Shown piece by piece: positions 25,570 through 35,273 of a stretch of 64,000 nt of DNA; position 1 is the first letter of the stretch, and every line of letters begins with the position of its first letter. The notes beneath the pieces are model-generated. The model made no database searches. It saw nothing but the letters and a program-made list of their open reading frames with translations, and was not told the origin of the DNA. The stretch comes from Alphaproteobacteria bacterium (GTDB lineage: Bacteria > Pseudomonadota > Alphaproteobacteria > Rs-D84): positions 48,383-112,382 of the forward strand of contig JAFXVM010000005.1 of assembly GCA_017524525.1 (NCBI GenBank), read 5' to 3'. A program made the position numbers and the translations under genes.

Positions 25570-26118
25570 TTATTTATTTATATGTTGTTCGATTGCATTT
25601 AAAACCTTGTTCAAAGTCTTGTGAATATTTTCATCACGCGTTTCCACAGTAATATCCGCCAAAGCATAGGTATTATACCTGTCTTTAATCAACTGTGCCA
25701 ATATTTCGCGCGAATCAGTGTTTAATAATTGTGGTCTGGTATGACGAAAATTTGTCCTTTTTACAAGGAGTTCCAAGTCAGCCTTTAACCAAATTGTTAA
25801 GGCTTTTTCCAGAACAATTTGCCGCACTGAATCTGTTATAAAAGCACCTTCACCAGTGGAAATAACCTTTATATTTGGATCAGTATCTATTAATCTTTCG
25901 ATAACTTTTTCTTCGACACGTCTAAATTCTTTTTCACCGTACATAGAAAAAATATCTATGACACTGCAACCTGCTGCCTTTTCGATTTCTTTGTCGGAAT
26001 CAACAAAAGGTATCCCCAAATTTCGTGCCAAAGCGCGTCCCACGCTCGTTTTTCCGGCACCCATCAACCCGACCATCACTATCGGTTTATCTAATTTTAT
26101 TTGTTTTTTGTTTCTCAT
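25570..26118 (-). CDS. aroK: shikimate kinase
   Basis: Phosphorylates shikimate in aromatic amino acid synthesis. 182 residues from the ATG at 26118. Walker A GLMGAGKTS at 17-25; the shikimate-binding DSDKEIE near 41-47; EFRRVEEKVI and STGEGAF (Gly-rich site) are present. The upstream in-frame extension of 18 hydrophobic residues is not part of the family. No Shine-Dalgarno is seen; TATGAT lies 7 bases before the ATG, which suggests a leaderless mRNA. aroB does not follow, unlike in many genomes; mscL does. Confidence 0.92.
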   Translation of the reverse strand: MRNKKQIKLDKPIVMVGLMGAGKTSVGRALARNLGIPFVDSDKEIEKAAGCSVIDIFSMYGEKEFRRVEEKVIERLIDTDPNIKVISTGEGAFITDSVRQIVLEKALTIWLKADLELLVKRTNFRHTRPQLLNTDSREILAQLIKDRYNTYALADITVETRDENIHKTLNKVLNAIEQHINK

Positions 26119-26125
26119 GCTTTTT

Positions 26126-26154
26126 ATCATATAAAAAAACAAAAAATAAGACAA
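26126..26154 (-). promoter_or_regulatory. leaderless-type promoter of aroK
   Basis: On the minus strand TTGTCT, 17-base spacer, TATGAT, 7 bases, ATG. There is no ribosome site. Confidence 0.65.
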
Positions 26155-26184
26155 TAAAAATTTCAAAAACATATAAAAATATGA

Positions 26185-26190
26185 TATAAT
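26185..26190 (+). promoter_or_regulatory. -10 element of the outer-membrane protein gene
   Basis: TATAAT, with a weak TTCAAA 17 bases upstream. The ATG at 26215 has a strong AGGAGAG site (26201-26207), so this is an ordinary leader, in contrast with divergent aroK. Confidence 0.6.
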
Positions 26191-26214
26191 ATACCTTAAC
26201 AGGAGAGAAAATTT

Positions 26215-27222
26215 ATGAAAAAATTAACAAAAATCAATTCATTATTGGTGTTCTGTGCCCTGCTTTGTGCCACAAATTCTGCAAACGCAGTTTCTATTTA
26301 CGATAATAATATGTCTGTGATAAACATAAATATGTTAACAGACACATTTATGTCTTATACAAATCATGGCGAAAATTTATTCGATTATTTTCATGAATTT
26401 GCAACTTATGGAACAATGCATCGTGTTGACGAATATGGCGATGATGGTTCTACTTTGAAAAATCGCGACACAAAATCAAACGATTTGTTTATCAAAGATG
26501 TATGGTTGAACGCAAACCATATTAACGGAAATATGCACTATGATAAAAATATTTCAAAACATGCTCGTTTGAATTTGGCAACAGTGGGTGCAACAACTAA
26601 ATCAATGGAATTAAAATACGGACATATTTCAGTCGGTGGCTTTGCATCTTATATAAATACGAAAATCGCAGATGCTAAATCCAATGGCGATGTGATTGGA
26701 ATTTTCACAGATTACAAATATCGTAATTTTGGCGCTAAAATTTTAACAGATATTGGTTCGTTAAATAATACTGCTAAAAATGTCGATTTTAATAATTCAT
26801 GGGTAAATGTGGCAAACGAAACCCATGCGAAATTCAAAATCGATAAAACTTTGTATGTAAAAACATCTTTGTATTTAGGTTATACTTGGATTTCATCAGA
26901 CGATTTGAATATTAACGGCGATTTTGTATCATCCAGCGATTATAATTTCTTTAATGTTGCGCCATCTGCACAATTTATCAAAGAAATCTTGCCGGGTTGG
27001 TACGGTGCGTTTTCTGCAAAATATGTCGCGCACTTTGGCGGAAAAAATAATATCCATGTAAACGGCGTCGCACAAAGCGGATTAAAAACAGACAATTACA
27101 CAGATATGTGCATAGACATCGAACATAATTTCAAAAGATTTGTTTTCGGTGGCAACATTCATAAACAAATTGGTGGTTTTGACGGATGGTCAACCAACCT
27201 TAATGTAAAATATATGTTTTAA
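26215..27222 (+). CDS. outer-membrane beta-barrel protein (autotransporter-barrel-like)
   Basis: 335 residues. Signal peptide at 1-26 (ends NSANA). From about residue 95 to the end there are amphipathic strands with alternating hydrophobic residues and many Asn, Lys and aromatic residues (HISVGGFASYINTKI, YVKTSLYLGYTWIS, FVFGGNIHKQIGG). The C-terminal strand LNVKYMF ends in Phe, the signal for BamA-dependent insertion. The last ~270 residues match an autotransporter-type barrel in size and pattern, but there is no long passenger. Function unknown; a terminator follows. Confidence 0.78.
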   Translation: MKKLTKINSLLVFCALLCATNSANAVSIYDNNMSVININMLTDTFMSYTNHGENLFDYFHEFATYGTMHRVDEYGDDGSTLKNRDTKSNDLFIKDVWLNANHINGNMHYDKNISKHARLNLATVGATTKSMELKYGHISVGGFASYINTKIADAKSNGDVIGIFTDYKYRNFGAKILTDIGSLNNTAKNVDFNNSWVNVANETHAKFKIDKTLYVKTSLYLGYTWISSDDLNINGDFVSSSDYNFFNVAPSAQFIKEILPGWYGAFSAKYVAHFGGKNNIHVNGVAQSGLKTDNYTDMCIDIEHNFKRFVFGGNIHKQIGGFDGWSTNLNVKYMF

Positions 27223-27250
27223 AAAACGCCCAAACGGGCGTTTTTTTTTA
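27221..27250. terminator. bidirectional terminator after the barrel protein and prfA
   Basis: ACGCCC AAAC GGGCGT (27226-27241) with A- and T-runs. Confidence 0.85.
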
Positions 27251-27271
27251 CAATAACCAAAATAAAGAATT

Positions 27272-28336
27272 TCAATCAAGCGCAGCCAATCTTTCCAATT
27301 GGTCAGCACTGATTAACGCATCAATCATTTCGTCCAGCCCTTCGCCACCCGCCAAAATATCATCTAATTTATAAAGCGTTAATTTAATACGATGATCTGT
27401 CACGCGTTGTTCTGGGAAATTATAAGTTCTAATTTTTTCACTTCTATCACCAGACCCAACCATGCTGCGACGCGAAGCATTAGAAGCGTTCATCTGTTCG
27501 TTGCGTTGTTTTTCATATAATCTGGAACGCAACACAGCCATAGCAGTCGCTTTGTTCTGTAATTGCGAACGTTCGTTCTGGCAAGTCACAACAATTCCAG
27601 TTGGAAAGTGTGTAATACGAATCGCACTATCAGTTTTATTAACGTGCTGACCACCCGCCCCACTCGCACGGAAAATATCAATACGAATATCTTTGTCATC
27701 AATTACAACGTCAATATCTTTGGCTTCTGGCATAACCGCAACTGATGCAGCCGAAGTATGAATACGACCACTTGCTTCGGTTTCAGGAACACGTTGCACA
27801 CGATGAATGCCAGATTCAAATTTCATACGGGCATAAACCCCTACTCCGTCAATCTTGAAAATGACTTCTTTGTATCCGCGAAGCGAAGTTGCATTTTCTT
27901 CGATGATTTCAATTTTCCATCCCTTGCGCAACGCATAAGATTTATATTGATTAAATAAATCACCTGCAAACAAAGCCGATTCTTCTCCGCCTACACCGGC
28001 ACGTATTTCCACGATTGCACTGTTGTCATCAGCCGCATCTCGTGGCAAAAGTGCAATCTGTAAATCGCGTTCTAAATCAGGCAAAGCATGGTTTAATTCT
28101 TCCAATTGTTCGTTCGCAATAGATTTTAATTCTGGATCATTAAGCATTTCTTTTGCGTCTTTGATACCAGCCTGCGTTTGCAGATATTTATCAATCAAAG
28201 GCAAAACTTCATTTAATTGCGAATATTCTTTGGACAATTTCGTCAATTCATCGCCAGATATTTCCCCAGAATTCATTTTTGATTCTATATCTTTGGCGCG
28301 CGCTTGAATATCCAATAATTTCTGTTCGATAATCAT
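27272..28336 (-). CDS. prfA: peptide chain release factor 1
   Basis: Ends translation at UAA and UAG. 354 residues. The catalytic GGQ is in [16 protein letters not shown] (~residue 227). [19 protein letters not shown] precedes it. The N-terminal helices carry normal RF1 features. It starts 2 bases after the hisS stop, with no clear ribosome site of its own, so translation is probably coupled. An hemK/prmC gene does not follow, unlike in many bacteria. Confidence 0.95.
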   Translation of the reverse strand: MIIEQKLLDIQARAKDIESKMNSGEISGDELTKLSKEYSQLNEVLPLIDKYLQTQAGIKDAKEMLNDPELKSIANEQLEELNHALPDLERDLQIALLPRDAADDNSAIVEIRAGVGGEESALFAGDLFNQYKSYALRKGWKIEIIEENATSLRGYKEVIFKIDGVGVYARMKFESGIHRVQRVPETEASGRIHTSAASVAVMPEAKDIDVVIDDKDIRIDIFRASGAGGQHVNKTDSAIRITHFPTGIVVTCQNERSQLQNKATAMAVLRSRLYEKQRNEQMNASNASRRSMVGSGDRSEKIRTYNFPEQRVTDHRIKLTLYKLDDILAGGEGLDEMIDALISADQLERLAALD

Positions 28337-28337
28337 A

Positions 28338-29630
28338 TTATTTCACTTTTATTTTTTGGACAGCATCCGCAACAGACAAAGATTCTTGATTACCAGAAAC
28401 CATATCTTTCAAAGCGATTACATTGTTTGCAACCTCTGTTTCGCCGATAATAGCCGCGAAATGCGCCCCAATTTTATCAGCATATTCAATCTGGTTTTTG
28501 AATTTTTTATCAGTATCAAGATACGCCACAGACGGAATACCATTGTCGCGCAAAGTGTTCAAAACCTGCATCGCATAAGGCAGATTTTCATCCCCCATCA
28601 CCAAAACAGCAACATCCACAGGTTTTGAAAAACGCGTTAAATCAATCTTGCCTGCTTCCATCAACGCGACCAGCAATCTTGACACGCCGATTGATGCACC
28701 AACCCCGACAATTTTGGTTTTAGAAAATTTAGATGCCAAATTTTCATATCGCCCACCACCACCAACAGCCGGTAAATCAGGATAATCAATTGAAAAGAAT
28801 TCAAACACTATGCCAGTGTAATAAGAATGTCCCCGCATAATAGAAACATCTATTTCTGCGTTTTTAACCCCCATTGCATCTAACAACTTCATAAATTTAT
28901 CCATTTCAGCAATAGCGGCATCTAATTCATCTGTTTTTCCAACAAAAGAACGATAACCTTTTTTGAACACAGCATCTATTTCTTTTGCGGCGTTTTCACC
29001 AACAGTTTCGACCAAACCTTCGTAAAAATCTGCAATTTTATCACGTTTATCAATCAGCACAAAGGCATCACGCGCCTGGTCTGCATTTAAATTCAAATAA
29101 GAAAACATCGCATTCCAAAAACGACGATTTCCAATTTTCGCACGAACACCACCCACAATATCAGCGATTGATTCGTACATTTTCATCAGTGTCGCCACAA
29201 TCTCTGCATCATAATTCAAAGATAGATTTTGAATACCTAATATATCAATATCCAACTGCCAAAATTCGCGATAGCGCCCACGTTGCGGACGTTCACCACG
29301 ATAATTACGCGCAAATTGATAAGTATAGAAAGGAAAATTCAAATCAGTCAAATGACCTGCGACAAAACGCGACAGACCAACAGTTCCATCATAACGAAGC
29401 CCCATTTTTGTATCGCCCTTTTGAAACAAAAAGATTTGCGTTTCAATTTCGTCCCAATTATCTTTGTCAGTCAACACTTCTGCGCGTTCGATTGCCGGCA
29501 AATCAAGTCGCGAATAGCCAGAATTGCGTAAAACATTTTGCATTTTTGCAGCACAATAATCAAAACAACGTTGTTGCGCAGGCAACAATTCTATAAATCC
29601 CGATAATGGTTTTGTTGGTTTTAAATCCAT
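28338..29630 (-). CDS. hisS: histidyl-tRNA synthetase
   Basis: Class II enzyme charging tRNA-His. 430 residues, normal length. Motif 2 region [20 protein letters not shown]; histidine loop [12 protein letters not shown]; motif 3 near [12 protein letters not shown]; a C-terminal anticodon-binding domain ([14 protein letters not shown]). AAAGGATG precedes the ATG. Forms an operon with prfA. Confidence 0.96.
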   Translation of the reverse strand: MDLKPTKPLSGFIELLPAQQRCFDYCAAKMQNVLRNSGYSRLDLPAIERAEVLTDKDNWDEIETQIFLFQKGDTKMGLRYDGTVGLSRFVAGHLTDLNFPFYTYQFARNYRGERPQRGRYREFWQLDIDILGIQNLSLNYDAEIVATLMKMYESIADIVGGVRAKIGNRRFWNAMFSYLNLNADQARDAFVLIDKRDKIADFYEGLVETVGENAAKEIDAVFKKGYRSFVGKTDELDAAIAEMDKFMKLLDAMGVKNAEIDVSIMRGHSYYTGIVFEFFSIDYPDLPAVGGGGRYENLASKFSKTKIVGVGASIGVSRLLVALMEAGKIDLTRFSKPVDVAVLVMGDENLPYAMQVLNTLRDNGIPSVAYLDTDKKFKNQIEYADKIGAHFAAIIGETEVANNVIALKDMVSGNQESLSVADAVQKIKVK

Positions 29631-29865
29631 TTTTCATCCTTTTTTTATAAAACCTAACATGGAAAGTTTTCTGTATTTTTCAACAGTATTATATCATAAA
29701 AAATAAATATACGCTAGAAACATACACCCACACGGGTGTGATGGAAATTAAAAGAAAAAGATACAAAATTTTTAACCATCATGCTTTTATTTTAATATCA
29801 GTTTGACAAAAAAGCAATAAAAAACCACCAAAACGGTGGTTTTTTATTTATATATTTTACATTTT
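29631..29865. other. intergenic region before hisS
   Basis: 235 bp without a gene. It holds an ACACCC/GGGTGT hairpin (29724-29739) with no T-run, and the terminator of the next minus-strand gene. Confidence 0.6.
29819..29848. terminator. terminator after the Cys-rich exported protein
   Basis: AAACCACC AAAAC GGTGGTTT with flanking A and T runs, 20 bases 3' of the minus-strand gene. Confidence 0.8.
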
Positions 29866-31533
29866 TTATCTCAGTCCTACGTTGAATTCATCGCCCCAAT
29901 CGGCTACTTTCTGTCCACCGACCGCGCAATGCAACGCTTCAAAGCCTTTCTTTACTTGGTTCTTTTTGATTACGACGCCACTGACCACGCCACCAACAGA
30001 ACCCAAAACAACACCCGCAGTCAAATCAGACGCCAGACGCGCTGTGTTAAATTTACCTTCGGCATTTTTCCATACGCTGGCATTGCTTTGTGCAGTACTA
30101 AAGAACGCACTTAACACACTTTGAGCGTTTTTAACTTCGGCATCGCTTGGTCCTGTTACGATAGATATAATCACACCATCACCGCAATAACTAGCAAAGA
30201 ATTCATTTAATTTGCCAACATTGCTTTGGTAAAGATTATTAAATTGATCGCAAGACATGCCACCCAATTCAGCCACAGTTAACGGACGTTGTTCATTAAT
30301 AGTCATGCTGTTTCCATTGGCACACTTTACTTTGCCATTGAAACGATAGATACAATTACTCAACACATTGCTGTTGTCTGCTACACAAGAGCCAGTTTTC
30401 TTGGCAGAATCATAACTCCATTTTGTACCTTCTGGACATTCGCACTTTCCGTTAAGCCAAGTATATTTTGCTTCACAACAAGCAAATGCTTCTGGATTAT
30501 CTTTATAGATGCCACATCCACCCTTTGGAGCACATACTCCAACACCGTTTTCCATTTTAAATTCTGTGTCAGCAGCCTGACAAACACATTGGCTGCCAGT
30601 CCATTTTGCTACCGAAGATGGCAAATCACAACACGCTTTGCCTTCCGCAGTTGAACGAGATTCTTTACAACTTTTTGGAGGTGTTGGTCCTGGTTTTTGT
30701 TGTTTCTTGCATTCATAATACAACTGATCACTAATCTTCGGCGAAAAACCAGACAGGTTTGCTTTACTTGCCGGTTCATAACCCTTTGGACAAATTTCTA
30801 TGCCGTACACACTATACAATTCGTTATTTTGTTTAAGACAATACGCTCTACATTGTTCTCCTGTTTTAATATTAGAATAATTACTATTTTTGCAATCAAC
30901 GTGTATATGATCCCCAATCTTTACAGTAAGACCTTCAATTTTACACGCTTTCTCCCCAGGTTTTGGTTCAACAATTTCACCTAAATCTTCCCAATAATCA
31001 TCGCCAACACCAATTAATGGAACATGACATTTATACTTATGTGGTTTGTTTATAACTTTTCCCTTAAAAACGTGTCCAGCATCCATTGACACTACGTCAT
31101 CTCCCGTACACTGTCTTGCACCAGCCCCGTCACATTCATACCCCTTACCATTACCAGAATTAGAATGCTTTTCAAACTCAGCCTTTGCAGTATTATAATC
31201 AGATTGTGTTAAATATAAATACTCATTATCATCTGGACTTTGTATTGATTTGCCTGCAACAGATTCATATGTCAAGCTTCCAGAAGAACAATCAGAATTC
31301 CAATTAGACACATGGGCACCAACAGCAACAGCCGCGCCCCCCACAGCAATTGGTGCAACAACAGGAAGTGCCGCGGCCGCAGTACCAACCACCGCTCCAC
31401 CTATGGCAGCCGCAGTACCAACCACAGCTCCAGTTGTGGTAGCCACGGCAACAGGCTCAGCATAACTTTTTTCACTGGCACAAACCGCGATAAAACTTGT
31501 TATCATCGCCGAACACAAAACTAATTTTTTCAT
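29866..31533 (-). CDS. Cys-rich exported protein with EGF-like Cys modules
   Basis: 555 residues; unknown function. Signal peptide at 1-25 (ends KSYA). A Gly/Ala/Val-rich hydrophobic stretch at ~28-75 could insert in a membrane. The middle has many Cys. At ~310-380 there are repeated modules in which W-x-G-x-C-x-C is followed 15-20 residues later by another Cys (WTGSQCVCQ, WLNGKCECPEG). The C-terminal part has ASDLTAGVVLGSVGGVV and ends KVADWGDEFNVGLR. The same C-x-C module occurs in the protein at 42500-43111. AAAGGAG precedes the ATG. Probably surface-exposed or secreted. Confidence 0.78.
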   Translation of the reverse strand: MKKLVLCSAMITSFIAVCASEKSYAEPVAVATTTGAVVGTAAAIGGAVVGTAAAALPVVAPIAVGGAAVAVGAHVSNWNSDCSSGSLTYESVAGKSIQSPDDNEYLYLTQSDYNTAKAEFEKHSNSGNGKGYECDGAGARQCTGDDVVSMDAGHVFKGKVINKPHKYKCHVPLIGVGDDYWEDLGEIVEPKPGEKACKIEGLTVKIGDHIHVDCKNSNYSNIKTGEQCRAYCLKQNNELYSVYGIEICPKGYEPASKANLSGFSPKISDQLYYECKKQQKPGPTPPKSCKESRSTAEGKACCDLPSSVAKWTGSQCVCQAADTEFKMENGVGVCAPKGGCGIYKDNPEAFACCEAKYTWLNGKCECPEGTKWSYDSAKKTGSCVADNSNVLSNCIYRFNGKVKCANGNSMTINEQRPLTVAELGGMSCDQFNNLYQSNVGKLNEFFASYCGDGVIISIVTGPSDAEVKNAQSVLSAFFSTAQSNASVWKNAEGKFNTARLASDLTAGVVLGSVGGVVSGVVIKKNQVKKGFEALHCAVGGQKVADWGDEFNVGLR

Positions 31534-31604
31534 GCAAAAAACTCCTTTCTCTTCTATATACTTCCTATATTATCACAAAAGACATCTTATTCCAAGCGTT
31601 TTCT

Positions 31605-32309
31605 TTAAAAATACCTATGCAAACTTTGACCGTTTTTGGAAAGCCATCTTTTTGCCCGTTCCACCCCAAAGCCATAAAGCACCGTCACATTTGCCCAAAA
31701 TTGTGGTGAATGATCCATATATTTTCTGTGCGACAATTCATGCATCACTACATAGCGCATTACTTCGTATGGCGCAAACGCCAGGCGCCATGAAAAAGAA
31801 ACCGCCCCAGTTGAAGAGCACGACCCCCAACGCGATGTTGTATCACGCAAAGTTATATGCGATGGCCAATATTCGCGCGGTGTTGTTTTTATAATTTTTT
31901 TTATTTCATCCAATAATTCTGTTTTTATACAATCGCGAACACGACGTTCAAACATATCTGCCCCGCCCCCGATACACAAAACTGTTCTTTCTTCGTCCAT
32001 ATATTTATTAGAACGCATTTTTGCATCATGTATTATTTGTACGCTGCGCCCCAGGAAATCGATTACTATTCCGGGATAAAGTTTTTCTTTTTCTGGTGCG
32101 GAATTAAAAATGTTTTCTATCCATTTACGTTTAGATTCTAAAAATTTCAACGCAAAACTGGTCGATGTCATCCAAGGTTTTGAAATATGAATTTCTTTGT
32201 TAGGCGTTGTTTTTGGTCGCAAAGTCACATTACGAACCCCGCGACGCGTTTCTATGACCACAGGAACTTTTTCACCATTTGTTAAAACGAAAGAATTTGC
32301 ATCAGCCAT
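31605..32309 (-). CDS. YgjP/DUF45-type zinc metallopeptidase
   Basis: 234 residues. The signature HELSHRKYMDHSPQFW (~190-205) has the HExxH zinc motif and the conserved HSxxFW of the DUF45 family. Upstream are IRRT-like basic strands and the conserved WGSCSSTGAVSFSWRL. In E. coli the homologue YgjP has been linked to dUTP-related and metallopeptidase activities, so the substrate is uncertain. It starts 3 bases after the transketolase stop and has no ribosome site, suggesting coupled translation. Confidence 0.88.
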   Translation of the reverse strand: MADANSFVLTNGEKVPVVIETRRGVRNVTLRPKTTPNKEIHISKPWMTSTSFALKFLESKRKWIENIFNSAPEKEKLYPGIVIDFLGRSVQIIHDAKMRSNKYMDEERTVLCIGGGADMFERRVRDCIKTELLDEIKKIIKTTPREYWPSHITLRDTTSRWGSCSSTGAVSFSWRLAFAPYEVMRYVVMHELSHRKYMDHSPQFWANVTVLYGFGVERAKRWLSKNGQSLHRYF

Positions 32310-32312
32310 TTT

Positions 32313-34085
32313 TTACAAGTATTTCTTAATTTCTTTGACAATTTTATCTGCGTCAAACCCGTATTCTTTGTAAAGAGTTGCTGCATCACCAGACGCGCCA
32401 AATTTATCAATTCCAATAACTGCATCCGCGATTTCAAACCAGTTTCCCGGTGCAGCCGCTTCGATAGCGATTACGCATCCGCGTAAAATTTTATTTTTAT
32501 ACGACAAATCTTGCGTGCGGAAAATTTCCATGCTTAACATAGATACAACCTGAATATTATTAAAACGCGACGCGATTTCAACCGCCAATGGAACCTCTGA
32601 TCCCGTTGCAAGCAAAGTCATTTTTACACGACCATTTTTTGCAGGATAAATTACATATGCACCATGGTTTAAATCTGCCCCCGATGGCGCGTCAATTTGC
32701 TTAAATTTTTGACGCGATAAAATTATCGCCGATGGATGTTCGTTATCTGTTAAAGCATTATTCCATGCGCACACTATTTCAGCCATATTACATGGACGAT
32801 ATACATTTAAATTTGGAATCAGCCGCAAAGATGGCAACTGTTCAATTGGCTGATGCGTTGGTCCGTCTTCGCCAACACAAATGCTGTCGTGCGTAAAAAC
32901 ATAAACAACCGGAAAATGTGAAAGCGCAGCGATTCGAATCGCCGGTTTCATATAATCGCTGAAAGCCAAGAAAGTAGAACCAACCACGCGCAAACCGTCT
33001 GTTGCCAAAGCATTCATTATCGCACCCATCGCGTGTTCACGCACACCATAATTTATATAATTGCCATTGAAATTATTCGCGGTTATATCTTTGGATGCCG
33101 AAGTTTTCACACGCGTATTATCTGCTAAATCTGCGGAACCTGTGATTATTTTTGCGCCACCACGCATCAACAAATCAAGATATATGCCCGACATTTCACG
33201 CGAAGAAATATGTTCTGGCATTTTCGGCACACGAACCCGCGGCACTGCATTGACTGATTTTATTTTATCTGCAACAGAACGACGCGCCACGGTTTTCCAT
33301 AAATTTAATCCTTCTTGGTCAGCAAAACGCGCAATCAATTCCACCATTTCGTTTTCTTTTAACGCAAAACCATGCGCAGTATTTTTATTCGCCAAAGACG
33401 AATCGCGTCCCAAAATATTTTTACACTGAACAAATACAGGTCTGGTCGATTTTTCCGCCCTGTCCAGCGCCTGTTCAATCGAAGAAAAATCGTTTCCACG
33501 CACAGACATAACATTAAACCCAAGTGCGCGCATACGCGCATTTACATCCATATCTGTTTGTGCAACGCCATCAATAGTCAATTTATTGTCATCCCACAAA
33601 ACTATCAAATTATTCAAATTAAGACGCCCCGCCAACGAAAGCGATTCGAAAGATACACCTTCCATTAAATCGCCATCACCACAAAGGCAATATGTATGCG
33701 CACGAATACCGCGAATTTTTTGAGACAAAGCAAAACCAACTGCATTACCTACACCCTGACCCAAAGGTCCAGTTGTAGCATCTACGCCATCCAAACAACA
33801 TTCTGGATGCCCAGGCAACCCACCAAATTTACGGAAAGTTTTTAAATCGCCTATGTCGTATCCCGATAATTTTAACACAGAATATAACAAAGCACTGCCA
33901 TGTCCAGCAGACAAAACAAACCTGTCTACACCACGATGCAAATGATTAACAAACACAGAAGTCATTATTTCTGCCGCATCTAATATAATTCCAACATGTC
34001 CACTTTGTGCAGACAACACCGCACCCAAAGCATAACTTTTGGCGACATTAGACATTTGTTGTAATTGTTTGGCATTAAATTTCAT
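32313..34085 (-). CDS. tkt: transketolase
   Basis: Transfers two-carbon units in the pentose phosphate pathway, using thiamine diphosphate. 590 residues, about 60-70 shorter than usual. GHGSALLYSVLKLSGY and GPLGQGVGNAVG at the N terminus, the ThDP motif GDGDLMEGVSFES to DDNKLTIDG, and in the middle domain VREHAMGAIMNA and FTHDSICVGEDGPTHQP. The C-terminal domain is trimmed but present. No ribosome site; TATAAT is 8 bases before the ATG, so probably leaderless. Divergent from rnhA. Confidence 0.93.
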   Translation of the reverse strand: MKFNAKQLQQMSNVAKSYALGAVLSAQSGHVGIILDAAEIMTSVFVNHLHRGVDRFVLSAGHGSALLYSVLKLSGYDIGDLKTFRKFGGLPGHPECCLDGVDATTGPLGQGVGNAVGFALSQKIRGIRAHTYCLCGDGDLMEGVSFESLSLAGRLNLNNLIVLWDDNKLTIDGVAQTDMDVNARMRALGFNVMSVRGNDFSSIEQALDRAEKSTRPVFVQCKNILGRDSSLANKNTAHGFALKENEMVELIARFADQEGLNLWKTVARRSVADKIKSVNAVPRVRVPKMPEHISSREMSGIYLDLLMRGGAKIITGSADLADNTRVKTSASKDITANNFNGNYINYGVREHAMGAIMNALATDGLRVVGSTFLAFSDYMKPAIRIAALSHFPVVYVFTHDSICVGEDGPTHQPIEQLPSLRLIPNLNVYRPCNMAEIVCAWNNALTDNEHPSAIILSRQKFKQIDAPSGADLNHGAYVIYPAKNGRVKMTLLATGSEVPLAVEIASRFNNIQVVSMLSMEIFRTQDLSYKNKILRGCVIAIEAAAPGNWFEIADAVIGIDKFGASGDAATLYKEYGFDADKIVKEIKKYL

Positions 34086-34093
34086 TTTATGAT

Positions 34094-34099
34094 ATTATA
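34094..34099 (-). promoter_or_regulatory. -10 element of a leaderless transketolase transcript
   Basis: TATAAT on the minus strand, then ATCATAAA, then ATG. No Shine-Dalgarno. The -35 is weak. Confidence 0.55.
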
Positions 34100-34121
34100 T
34101 CACAAAAAGGGATGAAATAAA

Positions 34122-34550
34122 ATGCTAAAAATTTGGACTGATGGCAGTTGTTTGGGAAACCCTGGTCCAGGCGGATGGGGTTTTGTCGCTACAAACGGCA
34201 AAGATATTGCCGAAAGATGTGGCGGTGAAAAAAATACAACTAATAATAAAATGGAATTAACTGCGGTAATAAAGGCTTTGACTGCCGCACGCAAACACAG
34301 CGAAGTCGAAATTCATACCGACAGTCAATACGTAAAAAACGGTATGCAATCTTGGATTAAAAATTGGAAGAAAAACAATTGGAAAACCGCAGATAAAAAA
34401 CCTGTAAAAAATCAAGAACTGTGGCAACAACTTGATGAATTAGCATCTGTTATAAAAATTCATTGGGTATGGGTCAAAGGTCATGCAGGCGAAGAATTCA
34501 ATGAACGCGTAGATACACTGGCACGAAATGCCGCAGAAAGTTATAAATAA
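34122..34550 (+). CDS. rnhA: ribonuclease HI
   Basis: Cuts RNA in RNA-DNA hybrids. 142 residues. The four catalytic acids are D7 (WTDGS), E45 (NKMELTAV), D67 (HTDSQYV) and D131 (NERVDTLA), with His in VKGHAG. The basic handle WIKNWKKNNWK is present, as in E. coli. AAGGGATG precedes the start. A terminator follows. Confidence 0.96.
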   Translation: MLKIWTDGSCLGNPGPGGWGFVATNGKDIAERCGGEKNTTNNKMELTAVIKALTAARKHSEVEIHTDSQYVKNGMQSWIKNWKKNNWKTADKKPVKNQELWQQLDELASVIKIHWVWVKGHAGEEFNERVDTLARNAAESYK

Positions 34551-34577
34551 AAAAACGCCATTTGGCGTTTTTTTATT
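34549..34577. terminator. bidirectional terminator after rnhA
   Basis: AACGCCA TT TGGCGTT hairpin with A and T runs; it also ends the minus-strand gene beyond. Confidence 0.8.
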
Positions 34578-35241
34578 GTTGCTTTTCTTTTGTTTTTTCA
34601 AAAGTTTTCTTTTTTGTTTTGTTAACTTTGTTCAAAGCCCTTTTTGTTTTATTCGCATTTTTAATAATTTTTTTCATGCCTTCAAGATACGCCTGTTTTG
34701 ATTGAAAATTCAATATATCACACATATACACAGCTTGTTCTTTGGTAAGCGGTGAAAAAAATTCTTCTTCGCGTGCCACAACTTTATATTCTTTTTCTTT
34801 GGTTTTACCATTTGGTTTATAACCCTTGAAATCTGGATTTCTAACAAAATCGTACTTATAAGTCAAAAAGAATTGTCCATTATTAACACCGTTGTCATGA
34901 ATACCTGTGACACATCGTGCAACTGGTTTAAACTTATCATAGGGTTTCGATTCGATTCTTTTAATTCCATACACGATATGTCCCGGCACTATTTGGGTTG
35001 TATCGGCATAAACAATAATTTCATTTTCCACTATGTAATTCAATTCTTCGGAAATTTTTGTAATCTTTTTTCTTTTATACGGGGTCGGCTTTAATTCTTT
35101 TGCATCTGCTGCAACCACTTTATTAGTGTCATACCCTTTGTCTTTGAGAAAATTTATAAATTCTTGCTGTATGGCTTCACCAGTCAAAGGTTTCTTTTCT
35201 GGTGTTTGTTCTTCCAATGGTTGTTTTTCTTCTTCAGGCAT
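34573..35241 (-). CDS. Lys-rich cytoplasmic protein, unknown
   Basis: 222 residues; not recognised. Acidic/Pro-rich N terminus (EEEKQPLEEQTPEKKP), a central mixed alpha/beta region with three Cys at most and a VPGHIVYGIKRIESKPYDKFK stretch, and a very basic C tail (RALNKVNKTKKKTFEKTKEK) that could bind nucleic acid. No signal peptide or membrane helix. AAAGGAAA precedes the ATG. It is downstream of rlmE on the same strand, 32 bases away, likely in one operon. Confidence 0.65.
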   Translation of the reverse strand: MPEEEKQPLEEQTPEKKPLTGEAIQQEFINFLKDKGYDTNKVVAADAKELKPTPYKRKKITKISEELNYIVENEIIVYADTTQIVPGHIVYGIKRIESKPYDKFKPVARCVTGIHDNGVNNGQFFLTYKYDFVRNPDFKGYKPNGKTKEKEYKVVAREEEFFSPLTKEQAVYMCDILNFQSKQAYLEGMKKIIKNANKTKRALNKVNKTKKKTFEKTKEKQQ

Positions 35242-35273
35242 ATTTTTTCCTTTTGTATTTATATTTCTCTCTC

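Noticed and set aside
26119..26172. Longer aroK start at 26172
   Set aside because: Adds a hydrophobic Phe/Leu stretch not found in shikimate kinases; the leaderless start at 26118 fits better.
29724..29739. ACACCC/GGGTGT hairpin as a terminator
   Set aside because: No T-run follows on either strand; it may be only a chance inverted repeat.
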